DNA of 35,471 bases from Acidobacteriota bacterium (GTDB taxonomy: Bacteria; Acidobacteriota; Aminicenantia; UBA2199). A model generated the notes under the pieces. That model was given only the letters and a program-made list of their open reading frames with translations. It was not told where the DNA came from and made no database searches. The DNA is taken from the NCBI GenBank assembly GCA_018897435.1, contig JAHIKI010000002.1, forward strand, positions 1 through 35,471. The letters are read 5' to 3'. Below are positions 14,894-23,130 of this stretch, one piece after another (the first letter of the stretch is position 1; each line of letters starts with the position of its first letter). Position numbers and translations under genes: made by a program.

Positions 14894-16987
14894 TCATTGC
14901 CCGGCCGCTGCGGCAAGCAGGCGCCGCAACACGGCGCGGTCTGAAACAGAAAGCAACTGAAGGAATTGCGTCTGCAGCCGCTGCAGGTAATCGTTGGCCT
15001 CGGCTTTTCGTCCCGCGGCAATCAATGTGACCGCGATATTGAAATAGGCATCTATAAAATCGGGTTGTAACTCTAAAACTTTCTGCCAATCCGCGAGCGC
15101 CGCTTCAACCTGCCCGGTAAATTTGCGGGCGGCGCCCCTGCCGTTGTAGGCCGCGACCGATTTTGCATCCAACTCAATGGCCTTGTTGAAAGCGCCGACA
15201 GCCTTTTCACGCAGGGTCTCGTCTTTGGCCGCCACATAGCGGGCCAGGAACAAGGCGCCCAGGTTGGCGTAAACCATGGCATTTTGCGGATCCAGGGCCA
15301 GGGCTTTTTCGTAAGCCTCATAAGCCTTGCCGAAATTTTTCATGCGGAAAAAAGCGACCCCCAGGTAATTCCAATTGGCCGAATCGGCCGCATCAGCGGC
15401 CAGAACCTCTTTGAGTAAAACCACGGCTTCAGCACTGCGGTTTATTTCGGTTAAAAAAACGCCCAATTTCGACTTCAATTCCATACTGTCCGGCTTCCTT
15501 TGCAGCCCCTGGCGCAGGATATCCACCGCAACCTGCGGCTGGCGCAGATAATGCAGGGTATCGGCCAAATGCGCATAGGAACCTATGTCGTCCGGTCTGC
15601 TGGCGAGCACCTGCTCGTACAATTCCCGGGCTTCACGGTATTTTTTCTGGTTGAACAATTGGTTGGCGCTGCGCAGTTTGTTCTGGATGGGCAGCAGAGT
15701 TTTCAAATCATCGTCACGGGTGAAAACCGCTTTGGCCTCAACCTTGATCCCGGCCAAATACCCGAATGAGCGCAGCCGCCGTAATGTTTCCGCCGGCAAG
15801 GTCAGGCGCGCCGCGGCCGTTTCCGTTCCCGACATCTTGTTTTTCAATTCCGATAATTGCCGGTTCAGATCGGAAAGCTTGCGCGAGGAAATGATGTTCT
15901 TGCTTTCGGCAAAGTCCCGTTCGATATCGTAAAGTTCCTTGATGGGCTGGTCGATATATTTCAATTTGCCGTTAATGAACCCCTCCAGGGGCGCCCAGCC
16001 TTTGCTTAAAAAGGGACCTTTGGATTCAATATAGACCGGTCTTTCCGCTTCTGTCCCGCCGTTGAGCAGGGGCAGCAGTGACCGGCCCGCGAGCCCGGGC
16101 GGAGGAGCGCTGCCTAAAATATTGCAAACAGTGGGGAAAATATCAACATGGGACACAAGGGTCTTTATGGTCCTGGGCTGTGCCCCTGGCCGGCAAATGA
16201 TCAGGGGGATATGGATCGTGGAATTGTAGGCGAAAAAGCCGTGCTCGAATTCACCATGTTCGCCAAGGGCTTCACCGTGATCAGCGGTTATGATGATCAG
16301 AGTGGAAGCCAGGCGGCCCGATTTTTCCAGAAATGAAAACAATTTGCCAAGTTCGGCGTCCACATAGGCGATCTCACCGGCGTAGGGATCGGCGCTGTAG
16401 AGCTTGTCGAAGGGCGCCGGCGGAGCATAGGGAAAATGGGGGTCCCACAAATGCAGCCAGCAAAACCATTCGCCTTTCCGGCCCGCGATCCAATCCTGCG
16501 CCAGGGGGACGATTTCCGCGGCCAGGAAAGTGTCCTGGCTCAGGGGTTCACGATAAAGATCGAATCCCTGATCCAATCCGAATGTCTGGTCCAGCACAAA
16601 AGAACTTACAAAAGCGGCCGTGGCGTAGCCCTGGCCCCGCAACTGCTCGGCCAGGGTGAAAAAGCGTTTGTCGAGACAGTATCCGTTATTATCGGCAACG
16701 CCGTGATACAAAGGCGTGTGGCCGGTAAAGATATTGGCATGAGCGGGCAGGGTCATGGGCGTATGCGAGAAAGCACGGGTAAAAACCGAGCCGCGGCCGG
16801 CCAGGCGGTCGATATTGGGAGTCAACTGCCTCACCCCATAAACGCCGATGTGGTCGGCCCGGGTGGTGTCAAGGGTGATCAGCAGGACATTGCTAGCCTT
16901 CTCGCTTGCTTTGCCGCTTGCCGCGACAAGGGGCAGGAGCAAAAATCCCCATGCTGCCAATAAAAGAAAAAGCGGTTTTCTCTTCAT
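14894..16987 (-). CDS. Membrane-anchored sulfatase-fold hydrolase with TPR tail, paralog B
   Basis: 697 residues with the same layout as paralog A. An N-terminal signal sequence (about 5-23, AAS cleavage possible) is followed by NVLLITLDTTRADHIG (D40), Thr79 in TPMTLPAHANIFTG at the nucleophile site, WDPHFPY, and ADHGEALGEH (D236, H237). At least five TPR-like units fill residues about 430-670 (for example YREARELYEQVLASRPDD and FGKAYEAYEKALALDPQN). No Shine-Dalgarno precedes the ATG. A TGCTATAAT extended -10 box ends 7 bases upstream, so the message is probably leaderless. It is the first gene of a two-gene unit with paralog A. Its substrate cannot be read from sequence. Confidence 0.85.
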   Translation of the reverse strand: MKRKPLFLLLAAWGFLLLPLVAASGKASEKASNVLLITLDTTRADHIGVYGVRQLTPNIDRLAGRGSVFTRAFSHTPMTLPAHANIFTGHTPLYHGVADNNGYCLDKRFFTLAEQLRGQGYATAAFVSSFVLDQTFGLDQGFDLYREPLSQDTFLAAEIVPLAQDWIAGRKGEWFCWLHLWDPHFPYAPPAPFDKLYSADPYAGEIAYVDAELGKLFSFLEKSGRLASTLIIITADHGEALGEHGEFEHGFFAYNSTIHIPLIICRPGAQPRTIKTLVSHVDIFPTVCNILGSAPPPGLAGRSLLPLLNGGTEAERPVYIESKGPFLSKGWAPLEGFINGKLKYIDQPIKELYDIERDFAESKNIISSRKLSDLNRQLSELKNKMSGTETAAARLTLPAETLRRLRSFGYLAGIKVEAKAVFTRDDDLKTLLPIQNKLRSANQLFNQKKYREARELYEQVLASRPDDIGSYAHLADTLHYLRQPQVAVDILRQGLQRKPDSMELKSKLGVFLTEINRSAEAVVLLKEVLAADAADSANWNYLGVAFFRMKNFGKAYEAYEKALALDPQNAMVYANLGALFLARYVAAKDETLREKAVGAFNKAIELDAKSVAAYNGRGAARKFTGQVEAALADWQKVLELQPDFIDAYFNIAVTLIAAGRKAEANDYLQRLQTQFLQLLSVSDRAVLRRLLAAAAGQ

Positions 16988-16994
16988 GCTGCTT

Positions 16995-17003
16995 ATTATA
17001 GCA
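16995..17003 (-). promoter_or_regulatory. Extended -10 promoter of the paralog B/A operon, predicted leaderless
   Basis: On the minus strand TGCTATAAT contains a perfect TATAAT (16995-17000) with the extended TGn. No good -35 is present, which suits an extended -10 promoter. Transcription should start at about 16988, next to the ATG at 16987. Confidence 0.55.
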
Positions 17004-17018
17004 CAGCCAAAACAGTAT

Positions 17019-17053
17019 AAAAAAAAACCCCCTCCCCGAGTTCGGGGAGGGGG
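17019..17053 (-). terminator. Strong terminator of the TonB-dependent receptor gene
   Basis: CCCCCTCCCCGA (17028-17039) and TCGGGGAGGGGG (17042-17053) form a perfect 12-bp stem. On the minus strand it is followed by nine U, giving a clear rho-independent terminator 50 bases after the receptor stop. It separates the receptor from the downstream sulfatase-fold operon, which therefore needs its own promoter. Confidence 0.9.
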
Positions 17054-17102
17054 TCTCTTTTATCGGGTTTGATCGCTCAAACCCCAGTTTGGAGTTGCAG
17101 GT

Positions 17103-20027
17103 TTAGAAGTTGACGCGGATGCCGAACTGGAAGCAGCCCGGGTTGGTGACCACCTGGACCTCGTCCTTGTACGCGCCGATCAGGTTTTCCAGTTTCAGGG
17201 TGGCCTGCGCGTTGGTCACGTTGTACCAGTCGACGAACAGGGTGGCGCTGGTGGTGTCGGAAATTTTGAACACCTTTTCCAGGCCGAGGTTGAGGTAAGT
17301 GAAGTTCGGCAGCCGGTCATCGCCGAACTTCTTGCCGCCTTCATAGAAAAAGTTATAGCCCAGGCCGCCGGGGAGATAGACCCGGACCCTGTAGGGGATG
17401 ACGTAACCTTCGCGGGATTGCAGGACCGCCGACAGGTTCAGCCCCCAGGGCAGCTGGTAGAGGCCGGAGAGCTTGAACATCCAGCGCGAGTTCACGTAGA
17501 TGCCGGTATAGCCGGAACCGCCCGATTGTGGAGCGACCACGGCCTCGTTGTAGAAGTCGAAATTGTTCTGGTTGAAGTGTTCGCTCTTGTCCATGTGGCT
17601 TGTCCAATCCTGGTAGGTGAAGGAGGCGTCGGCCATCCACTTGCTGGACAGCTTCTTGGTCAAGACCAGTTCCACGGCCATGTACTTTTCGTAGTCATTT
17701 TCGTAGTTGGTGAAATAGGTACCGACCGGTACTACCTTGCGCAGCCACCTGGGCACCTTGGTGTCGCCAACCGTGACGGTGCCGCTCTCGTACCAGTTGG
17801 CCGCGGTTTCGATCGAGTCGTTGGGCATGACGCCGATTTCCCGGCCCAGATTGTGGCGCTTCTTGTAGAAACCGGTGACGCCGATGGCGAGGTCTTCGCC
17901 CAGGGCCTTTTGAAAGGAGAGGGTCAGCTCGTCGAGCAGCGGTGTGTTGTAATTGTTGTCATATTGATTTTTCCTGATGCCCTTGCTGTAATCGATCCGT
18001 TGGGTATTGGTCCAGGATTGATAGCTGCCGGAGTAGCCGGGACCATAATAATAGTAGGCCCAGTTGAAGACCTCGTTGTACTGGGGAATGTCGTCGAGGT
18101 TGGCGTCCCACCAGTAGAAGTCGGTCTCGCGGTAGGGGAAGAGGGCGGAAGCCAGGCTGTTGCCGCTCTGCGAACCGTAGCGGGCCAGGGACAGCTTCAA
18201 GACATTTTTACCGTCGCCGCTGATGTCATAGGTCAGCGAAAATCTGGGAGAGATCGTCGACCAGGCCACCGGCGCGTCCATGGCCGGAACCATCATATCG
18301 CCCATGATATCGGTCACGATTTTTTCATTGTGATGGGGTGAACCCGGCTCATACCAGGTAAGCGCTTTCTGCAGGCCGCCGTTCAGGGCGCCGCTTTCCT
18401 TGTCGTAGCGCAGGCCGAGGTTGACATTCAGTTTGCCGAAGCTGGCGGTATCAGACAAAAAGAACGACATTCTGTTGAAGTTGACGTCGTAATTGGCGTT
18501 GGGAACGAACCAGACTTCGCCCATATTGAGGGGCATACCGTAGGCATCCAAATACCCTTGCCCATACTTGACGGCGATCCTCTTGTTGGGATAGAGGGTC
18601 TGGGTGGTGGTGTCGGCGTTGACATAATCCACGCCGAAGCGGATCTCGTGGTCTCCGCCGAGGATGTTCTCGGCGAAGTAGTTGCCGTTCAATGACAGGT
18701 TCAGCTGGTTGCGGTTGGTGATGTAATGGTAGCAGTTGTTCAGCCATTGATTAGGCGAGAAAATATAGAGCCATTCGGCGCCCACGTGGTCGCCGTCAGC
18801 ATTGATCGTGCCGCCGCGGGGGTCGAGGACGAAGCCGCCGTCGGTGTAGGCCACCTTGGCGTCGAGCATCAGGTTGCCCATGATCTGCTGGATGGCGCCG
18901 TAATAGACCCAGCCCGGGCCGTCCTGGTCGAACAGCGAGCCGTTGTTCTGCTGGGCCGAGGAGAGGACCGTGCGGCCCCACTTCTTTTTGGCATCGTGGG
19001 AGAGGTTCAGGTCGCCGCTGGTGTTGCCGAACTGGAAGTTCAGCTTGGCGTAGCCGGAGAGCAGCCAGGTGGCATCTTCGTCATTGGTGATTTTCCGGGC
19101 GTGGATGTCCTGAATAGCGTAGGAACCCATGAAGAAGATATGATCCTTGAGGACCGGGCCGCCGAAGTTCACGCCGTACTGGAAAAGGCGGTTGATGCCC
19201 GGGATGACGAAGTTCTTGCGGGTCTGGTAGGGTGTCAGGTCCTGCTTCATTTCCCAGGCCTTGTCCTGCACGTACAGGTGGAAGTCACCGGCAAAGCGGT
19301 TGCCGGCGCGCTTGGAAACGAAGTTCAACTGCACGCCGCCGGTCTGGGCCGTGATGTCGTTGGCGCCCACGGTGATCTGCATCTCTTCGTAAGCGTTCAT
19401 GTTCAGGTAGGCGGGGGCCGCGCCGATGGCGGAGTTGTCGGTGATGTTGGCGCCGTCCACGTTCCAGGTGGTGTCGTCGCCGTCAGCGCCGCCGGATGTG
19501 AAGCTGGACTGCTGGCCGGACTCGGCACCGCCGATGTCGACGCGATCCATCATCATACCCGGAGCCAGCGCCATGACAGTGAAGGGGTTGCGGGCGGTAG
19601 GCAGCGATTGGATCATTTCCTTGGAAACGTTCATGCCCACGGTGGTCTTGCGGGTATCGACCACGCCGGCCTTGGCGGTAACGATCACCTCTTCCTGGAT
19701 GGTGGTCGTTTCCATGGGCACGGTCAGGGTGACGTTCTTGCCGAGGGACAGGCGGATGCCCTTGCGGATAACGGTCTTGAAACCTTCGAGCTCGAACTTC
19801 AGCTCGTAGTTGCCGGGAGACAATTTCAGGAACCTGAAGTTGCCTACCTCGGAAGTGACCGCCGTAATCTTGCCGCCGACGTCACTGGTGAGGGTGATCG
19901 TCACGCCGGGAATGGAGGAACCGTCAGGAAGCACAACCGTACCGTAAATGTCGGCCAGTTGCACTTGGGCCACGGCGACTGAACTGATCAGTGCCAGGGC
20001 TGCAAAAAGTAGCACGAGTTTTTTCAT
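17103..20027 (-). CDS. TonB-dependent outer-membrane receptor with carboxypeptidase-regulatory-like N-terminus
   Basis: 974 residues. A signal peptide (1-20, cleavage after SVAVA) is followed by a CarboxypepD_reg-like beta-sandwich (about 24-108, IYGTVVLPDGSSIPGVTITL). A TonB-box-like EEVIVTAK comes next, then the plug (about 120-235, with SLPTARNPFTVMALAPG) and a long beta-barrel ending in GIRVNF, a C-terminal Phe outer-membrane signal. It should import a ligand too large for porins using TonB energy. The ligand is unknown, but three sulfatase-fold enzymes flank the gene, which suggests a scavenged anionic glycan or phospho/sulfo-ester. AGGAGG lies 5 bases before the ATG and a strong terminator follows. 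Confidence 0.92.
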   Translation of the reverse strand: MKKLVLLFAALALISSVAVAQVQLADIYGTVVLPDGSSIPGVTITLTSDVGGKITAVTSEVGNFRFLKLSPGNYELKFELEGFKTVIRKGIRLSLGKNVTLTVPMETTTIQEEVIVTAKAGVVDTRKTTVGMNVSKEMIQSLPTARNPFTVMALAPGMMMDRVDIGGAESGQQSSFTSGGADGDDTTWNVDGANITDNSAIGAAPAYLNMNAYEEMQITVGANDITAQTGGVQLNFVSKRAGNRFAGDFHLYVQDKAWEMKQDLTPYQTRKNFVIPGINRLFQYGVNFGGPVLKDHIFFMGSYAIQDIHARKITNDEDATWLLSGYAKLNFQFGNTSGDLNLSHDAKKKWGRTVLSSAQQNNGSLFDQDGPGWVYYGAIQQIMGNLMLDAKVAYTDGGFVLDPRGGTINADGDHVGAEWLYIFSPNQWLNNCYHYITNRNQLNLSLNGNYFAENILGGDHEIRFGVDYVNADTTTQTLYPNKRIAVKYGQGYLDAYGMPLNMGEVWFVPNANYDVNFNRMSFFLSDTASFGKLNVNLGLRYDKESGALNGGLQKALTWYEPGSPHHNEKIVTDIMGDMMVPAMDAPVAWSTISPRFSLTYDISGDGKNVLKLSLARYGSQSGNSLASALFPYRETDFYWWDANLDDIPQYNEVFNWAYYYYGPGYSGSYQSWTNTQRIDYSKGIRKNQYDNNYNTPLLDELTLSFQKALGEDLAIGVTGFYKKRHNLGREIGVMPNDSIETAANWYESGTVTVGDTKVPRWLRKVVPVGTYFTNYENDYEKYMAVELVLTKKLSSKWMADASFTYQDWTSHMDKSEHFNQNNFDFYNEAVVAPQSGGSGYTGIYVNSRWMFKLSGLYQLPWGLNLSAVLQSREGYVIPYRVRVYLPGGLGYNFFYEGGKKFGDDRLPNFTYLNLGLEKVFKISDTTSATLFVDWYNVTNAQATLKLENLIGAYKDEVQVVTNPGCFQFGIRVNF

Positions 20028-20129
20028 TCGTACCTCCTAAAATTTTAGAGACACTTTATCTAAGCAATAACCATGCCATTTGCAGCATGCCCTTAATACA
20101 GGCATTGACAAGCGGAAGCCGGGGCCGAA

Positions 20130-20176
20130 ATTCAAATATTTGGATTTAGCGAGTGAGCGAATTCAATTATTTGAAT
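20130..20176. promoter_or_regulatory. Two near-palindromic ATTCAA-N4-TTGAAT-like boxes, candidate operator
   Basis: ATTCAAATATTTGGAT (20130-20145) and ATTCAATTATTTGAAT (20161-20176) are each nearly self-complementary. They are 31 bp apart, three helical turns. They lie between the divergent receptor and paralog C genes, 28 bp before the paralog C -35 box. They could bind one regulator of both genes, or be the arms of an inserted repeat. Confidence 0.45.
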
Positions 20177-20203
20177 AGCCTCCCGCCTGGCCGCGCCATA
20201 TTC

Positions 20204-20232
20204 TTGACTTCACAGCCGCCAAAAACTATAAT
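20204..20232 (+). promoter_or_regulatory. Consensus promoter of sulfatase-fold paralog C
   Basis: TTGACT (20204-20209) and TATAAT (20227-20232) are spaced 17 bp apart. Transcription should start near 20239, leaving a 15-base leader with AAGGGTG before the ATG at 20254. Confidence 0.75.
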
Positions 20233-20253
20233 GATTTTCAAGGGTGAAATACA

Positions 20254-22398
20254 ATGGCCAAAACTCAAAATAAAATCATTCCCCGCCAGCCACTTACCCG
20301 GAAAATGTTTTTTCTGCTGCTCGTGATCGTTCTAATCATTGCTTTTTTTATATTCTACCGCCGCCCCCAGGAAGTAAAGAGGGATCCCCAGAGCAATGTC
20401 CTGCTCATTACCCTGGACACGACCCGCGCCGACCGCCTGGGCTGCTCCGGCTACACCCCCGCCCAAACACCGAACCTGGACCGCCTGGCCGCGGCAGGGG
20501 TCAGCTGCGAAGCCGCTTACAGCCCGGTGCCCCTGACCCTGCCGGCCCACTGCACCATGCTCAGCGGCTTGTATCCCCCGGCCCACAAGGTGCGCAACAA
20601 CGGCAGCTATTTCCTCCCCGAACCCGTGCTTACCCTGGCCGAGATGCTGGGCCAAAACGGCTACCAGACTTCCGCCTTTGTCTCTTCCTTTGTCCTGGAT
20701 TCCCGTTTCGGTCTCGGCCAGGGTTTCACTGTTTTTAATGATGAGTTTGCCGGCGGCGGGGTCAAGACCTACAAATCGGAAAGAGATGCTGCCGCCGTCT
20801 TCGCCGCTTTTTCCCGCTGGTTCACCGGGCGCGGCGCCGGAAAATTTTTTTCCTGGGTCCATTTTTTTGACCCGCATGCCCCCTACGCTCCCCCCGAACC
20901 ATTCCGCAGCGCTTTCAGCGACAATCCCTATGACGGTGAGATCGCATATATGGATCATTATATTGGCGCCATCCTCGACCTGCTCAAAGAAAAACACTTA
21001 ATGGAAGACACCCTGGTCGTCATCGCCGGCGACCACGGCGAAGCGTTCGGAGAGCACGGCGAAACCGGACACCAGGTTTTCTGCTACGAAGAGAACCTGC
21101 GCGTGCCGCTGATCTTCCACGCTCTAAAACGCCTGCCGAAAAACATGCGCCTGAAGCGGAAAGTCGGTTTGACCGATGTTATGCCCACCATTCTTGATTT
21201 TTTGCAAATCCCCGTCCCTGCCGCGCTCCAGGGCCGGTCGCTGCTGCCGGCCATGCAAAAAATGGACACGGCCGAACCGGACCTGTACCTGGAAAGTTTT
21301 TTTGCCCACGAAGCCTTCAATTGCGCCCCGATCCAGGGCATCATCCAGAAAAACTACAAATATCTCGATCTGCCCAAGCCCGAATTGTACGATCTGCTGC
21401 AAGATCCGGGAGAAAGAAAAAACCTTGTCTCCGGCTCAGCTGTTCTGGGTCAAAAAATGAAAACTAGCCTGAACGAACTTACCCGCCGCCTGGGCGGCAG
21501 TAACATGCAGGGCCAACGCCGCATGACCGACGCGGAAAAAAATACCCTGGCCTCACTTGGCTATATCACTTCGGCCCCGGCCGCACAAAGCGCCGGTCCG
21601 CTGCCCGATCCCAAGGACAAGATCGCCGGCTGGCAGGTATTCAACCGCGGCGCCGAGCAGGCGGCCAACGGTCAAACCGGCGCAGCCGCAGCCAGCCTGC
21701 TCCAGGCCATCGAACTCATTCCCGATTACGCCGGATCTTACACCATATTGGCCAATGTCTATTTTAAAAACGGCCAGGGTGACAAGGCCCTGGCCCTGTT
21801 CCGCGACGCCTTGATCCGCATCCCGACCGATGCCACCCTGAAAACCGAGTACGCGGGCCTACTGATAAAAATGAACCGCCTTGACCAAGGCATGACCCAA
21901 TTGCAGGAATTGACAAAAACGGATTTGGTCGACAAAAAAGCCTTCGTCTATTCCCAGATGGGAAGCATTGCGGAAACACAGGGCAAGTCGCCCCAGGCCA
22001 TAACTTATTACCGCCAGGCTCATGAAAACGAACCCGACAACGATGGCTACGCCCGCAAGCTGGCTTACCTCCTGCACCGGACCAACCGCTTTGCCGAGGC
22101 CTTGGCAATATACCGCAGCCTGGAACAAAAACAGCCGGATGACATCCAGTTGATCCGCGACATGGCTATCGCCTACGCCCAGCTGAACGATCTCGAACAA
22201 GCCCGCAGCTATTTCACCAAGGCGCTGCAGCGTTCGCCCGACGCAAACCTGCATTACAATTTCGCGTTGCTGCTGGCCCGCCAGGGCCAATACGCCGAAG
22301 CCGCGGCCATGATGGAAAAATTCCTGATCGCAGTTCCGGCCGCAGCGGCCCAAGCCCAGGCGGCCCGCCGCTACCTTGCCGACTGGCGCAGCCGCTGA
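20254..22398 (+). CDS. Membrane-anchored sulfatase-fold hydrolase with TPR tail, paralog C
   Basis: 714 residues. Signal anchor at about 18-35. The sulfatase-fold domain (48-435) has NVLLITLDTTRADRLG (D55), Thr95 in VPLTLPAHCTMLSG at the usual formylglycine site, FDPHAPYAPP, and GDHGEAFGEHGE (D260, H261). TPR repeats run from about 465 to 705. It is closest to paralog A: both share PVPLTLP, VRNNGSYFLPE, FCYEE and ASLGYI/ALGYIS segments. It has its own strong promoter and is transcribed away from the TonB-dependent receptor. The Thr again argues against a formylglycine sulfatase. Confidence 0.86.
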   Translation: MAKTQNKIIPRQPLTRKMFFLLLVIVLIIAFFIFYRRPQEVKRDPQSNVLLITLDTTRADRLGCSGYTPAQTPNLDRLAAAGVSCEAAYSPVPLTLPAHCTMLSGLYPPAHKVRNNGSYFLPEPVLTLAEMLGQNGYQTSAFVSSFVLDSRFGLGQGFTVFNDEFAGGGVKTYKSERDAAAVFAAFSRWFTGRGAGKFFSWVHFFDPHAPYAPPEPFRSAFSDNPYDGEIAYMDHYIGAILDLLKEKHLMEDTLVVIAGDHGEAFGEHGETGHQVFCYEENLRVPLIFHALKRLPKNMRLKRKVGLTDVMPTILDFLQIPVPAALQGRSLLPAMQKMDTAEPDLYLESFFAHEAFNCAPIQGIIQKNYKYLDLPKPELYDLLQDPGERKNLVSGSAVLGQKMKTSLNELTRRLGGSNMQGQRRMTDAEKNTLASLGYITSAPAAQSAGPLPDPKDKIAGWQVFNRGAEQAANGQTGAAAASLLQAIELIPDYAGSYTILANVYFKNGQGDKALALFRDALIRIPTDATLKTEYAGLLIKMNRLDQGMTQLQELTKTDLVDKKAFVYSQMGSIAETQGKSPQAITYYRQAHENEPDNDGYARKLAYLLHRTNRFAEALAIYRSLEQKQPDDIQLIRDMAIAYAQLNDLEQARSYFTKALQRSPDANLHYNFALLLARQGQYAEAAAMMEKFLIAVPAAAAQAQAARRYLADWRSR

Positions 22399-22450
22399 CG
22401 GCTTGACGGTGAAAAGCGTTGATTGTCTTTGTTAAATTCCGAGCTTCTGC

Positions 22451-22456
22451 TATAAT
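22451..22456 (+). promoter_or_regulatory. -10 box of the fructose-6-phosphate aldolase gene
   Basis: A perfect TATAAT 29 bases before the ATG. The -35 at 17-bp spacing (TTTGTT, 22428-22433) is poor. A GGAGAAAAGG Shine-Dalgarno region follows. Confidence 0.45.
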
Positions 22457-22485
22457 GATTATTGTGCTTGTCATGGAGAAAAGGC

Positions 22486-23130
22486 ATGAAAATATTTCTG
22501 GACACGGCCAACATAACTGAGATCAAAAAAGGTCTGGCCTTCGGCGTCATTGATGGCGTCACCACCAATCCCAGCCTGGTCGCCAAGGAACAGCGGGAAT
22601 TCATCCCCCTAATCAAAGAGATCACCGCCGTCATCCCCGGACCGGTTTCGGTCGAAGTCACGGCCTGCAAACCCGAAGAAATGATCGCCCAGGCTGAAAA
22701 ATACGCGGCCATCGCCGCTAACGTGGTCATCAAGGTGCCCATCAACCTGGAAGGTCTGCAGGTGGTCAAGGCCCTGGCTGGCCGCGGCATCAAGACCAAT
22801 GTCACCCTGATCTTCTCCCCCTCCCAGGCCCTGCTGGCCGCCAAGGCGGGAGCGACCTATGTGTCGCCCTTCGTCGGCCGCATCGACGACATTTCCGGCG
22901 ACGGCATGGCACTGGTCGAGGACATCGCCCTTATCTACGACAACTACGACATTGCCACCGAGATCATCGTTGCCTCGGTGCGCCACCCGCTGCATTTCGT
23001 GCAGGCGGCCAAGATCGGGGCCGACGTGGCCACCATCCCCTTTGCCACCCTGGCCCAGCTGCTCAACCACCCCTTGACCGCCAGCGGCATGGAACGCTTT
23101 TTAAAGGATTGGCAAAAGGTCAAGCCCTGA
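22486..23130 (+). CDS. fsa: Fructose-6-phosphate aldolase / short-type transaldolase
   Basis: 214 residues, the length of the small decameric FSA/TalC group. [14 protein letters not shown] and [12 protein letters not shown] are the family's first strands. The Schiff-base Lys lies in [45 protein letters not shown] and the C-terminal [15 protein letters not shown] complete the TIM barrel. It could be a true transaldolase of the pentose phosphate pathway or an aldolase forming fructose-6-phosphate from dihydroxyacetone and glyceraldehyde-3-phosphate. The two are hard to separate by eye. The ATG at 22486 has AAAGG nearby. Its 3' end overlaps the open frame of the tamB-like gene. Confidence 0.92.
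   Translation: MKIFLDTANITEIKKGLAFGVIDGVTTNPSLVAKEQREFIPLIKEITAVIPGPVSVEVTACKPEEMIAQAEKYAAIAANVVIKVPINLEGLQVVKALAGRGIKTNVTLIFSPSQALLAAKAGATYVSPFVGRIDDISGDGMALVEDIALIYDNYDIATEIIVASVRHPLHFVQAAKIGADVATIPFATLAQLLNHPLTASGMERFLKDWQKVKP

Noticed and set aside
18726-19982. Long open frame on the strand opposite the TonB-dependent receptor
   Set aside because: Gly/Val/His/Ala-rich, no recognisable domain, lies wholly within the receptor gene. It is a high-GC antisense shadow.
12721-22398. Calling the three sulfatase-fold proteins sulfatases
   Set aside because: The formylglycine Cys/Ser is Thr and the following Arg is His in all three, so the standard sulfatase mechanism is not supported.
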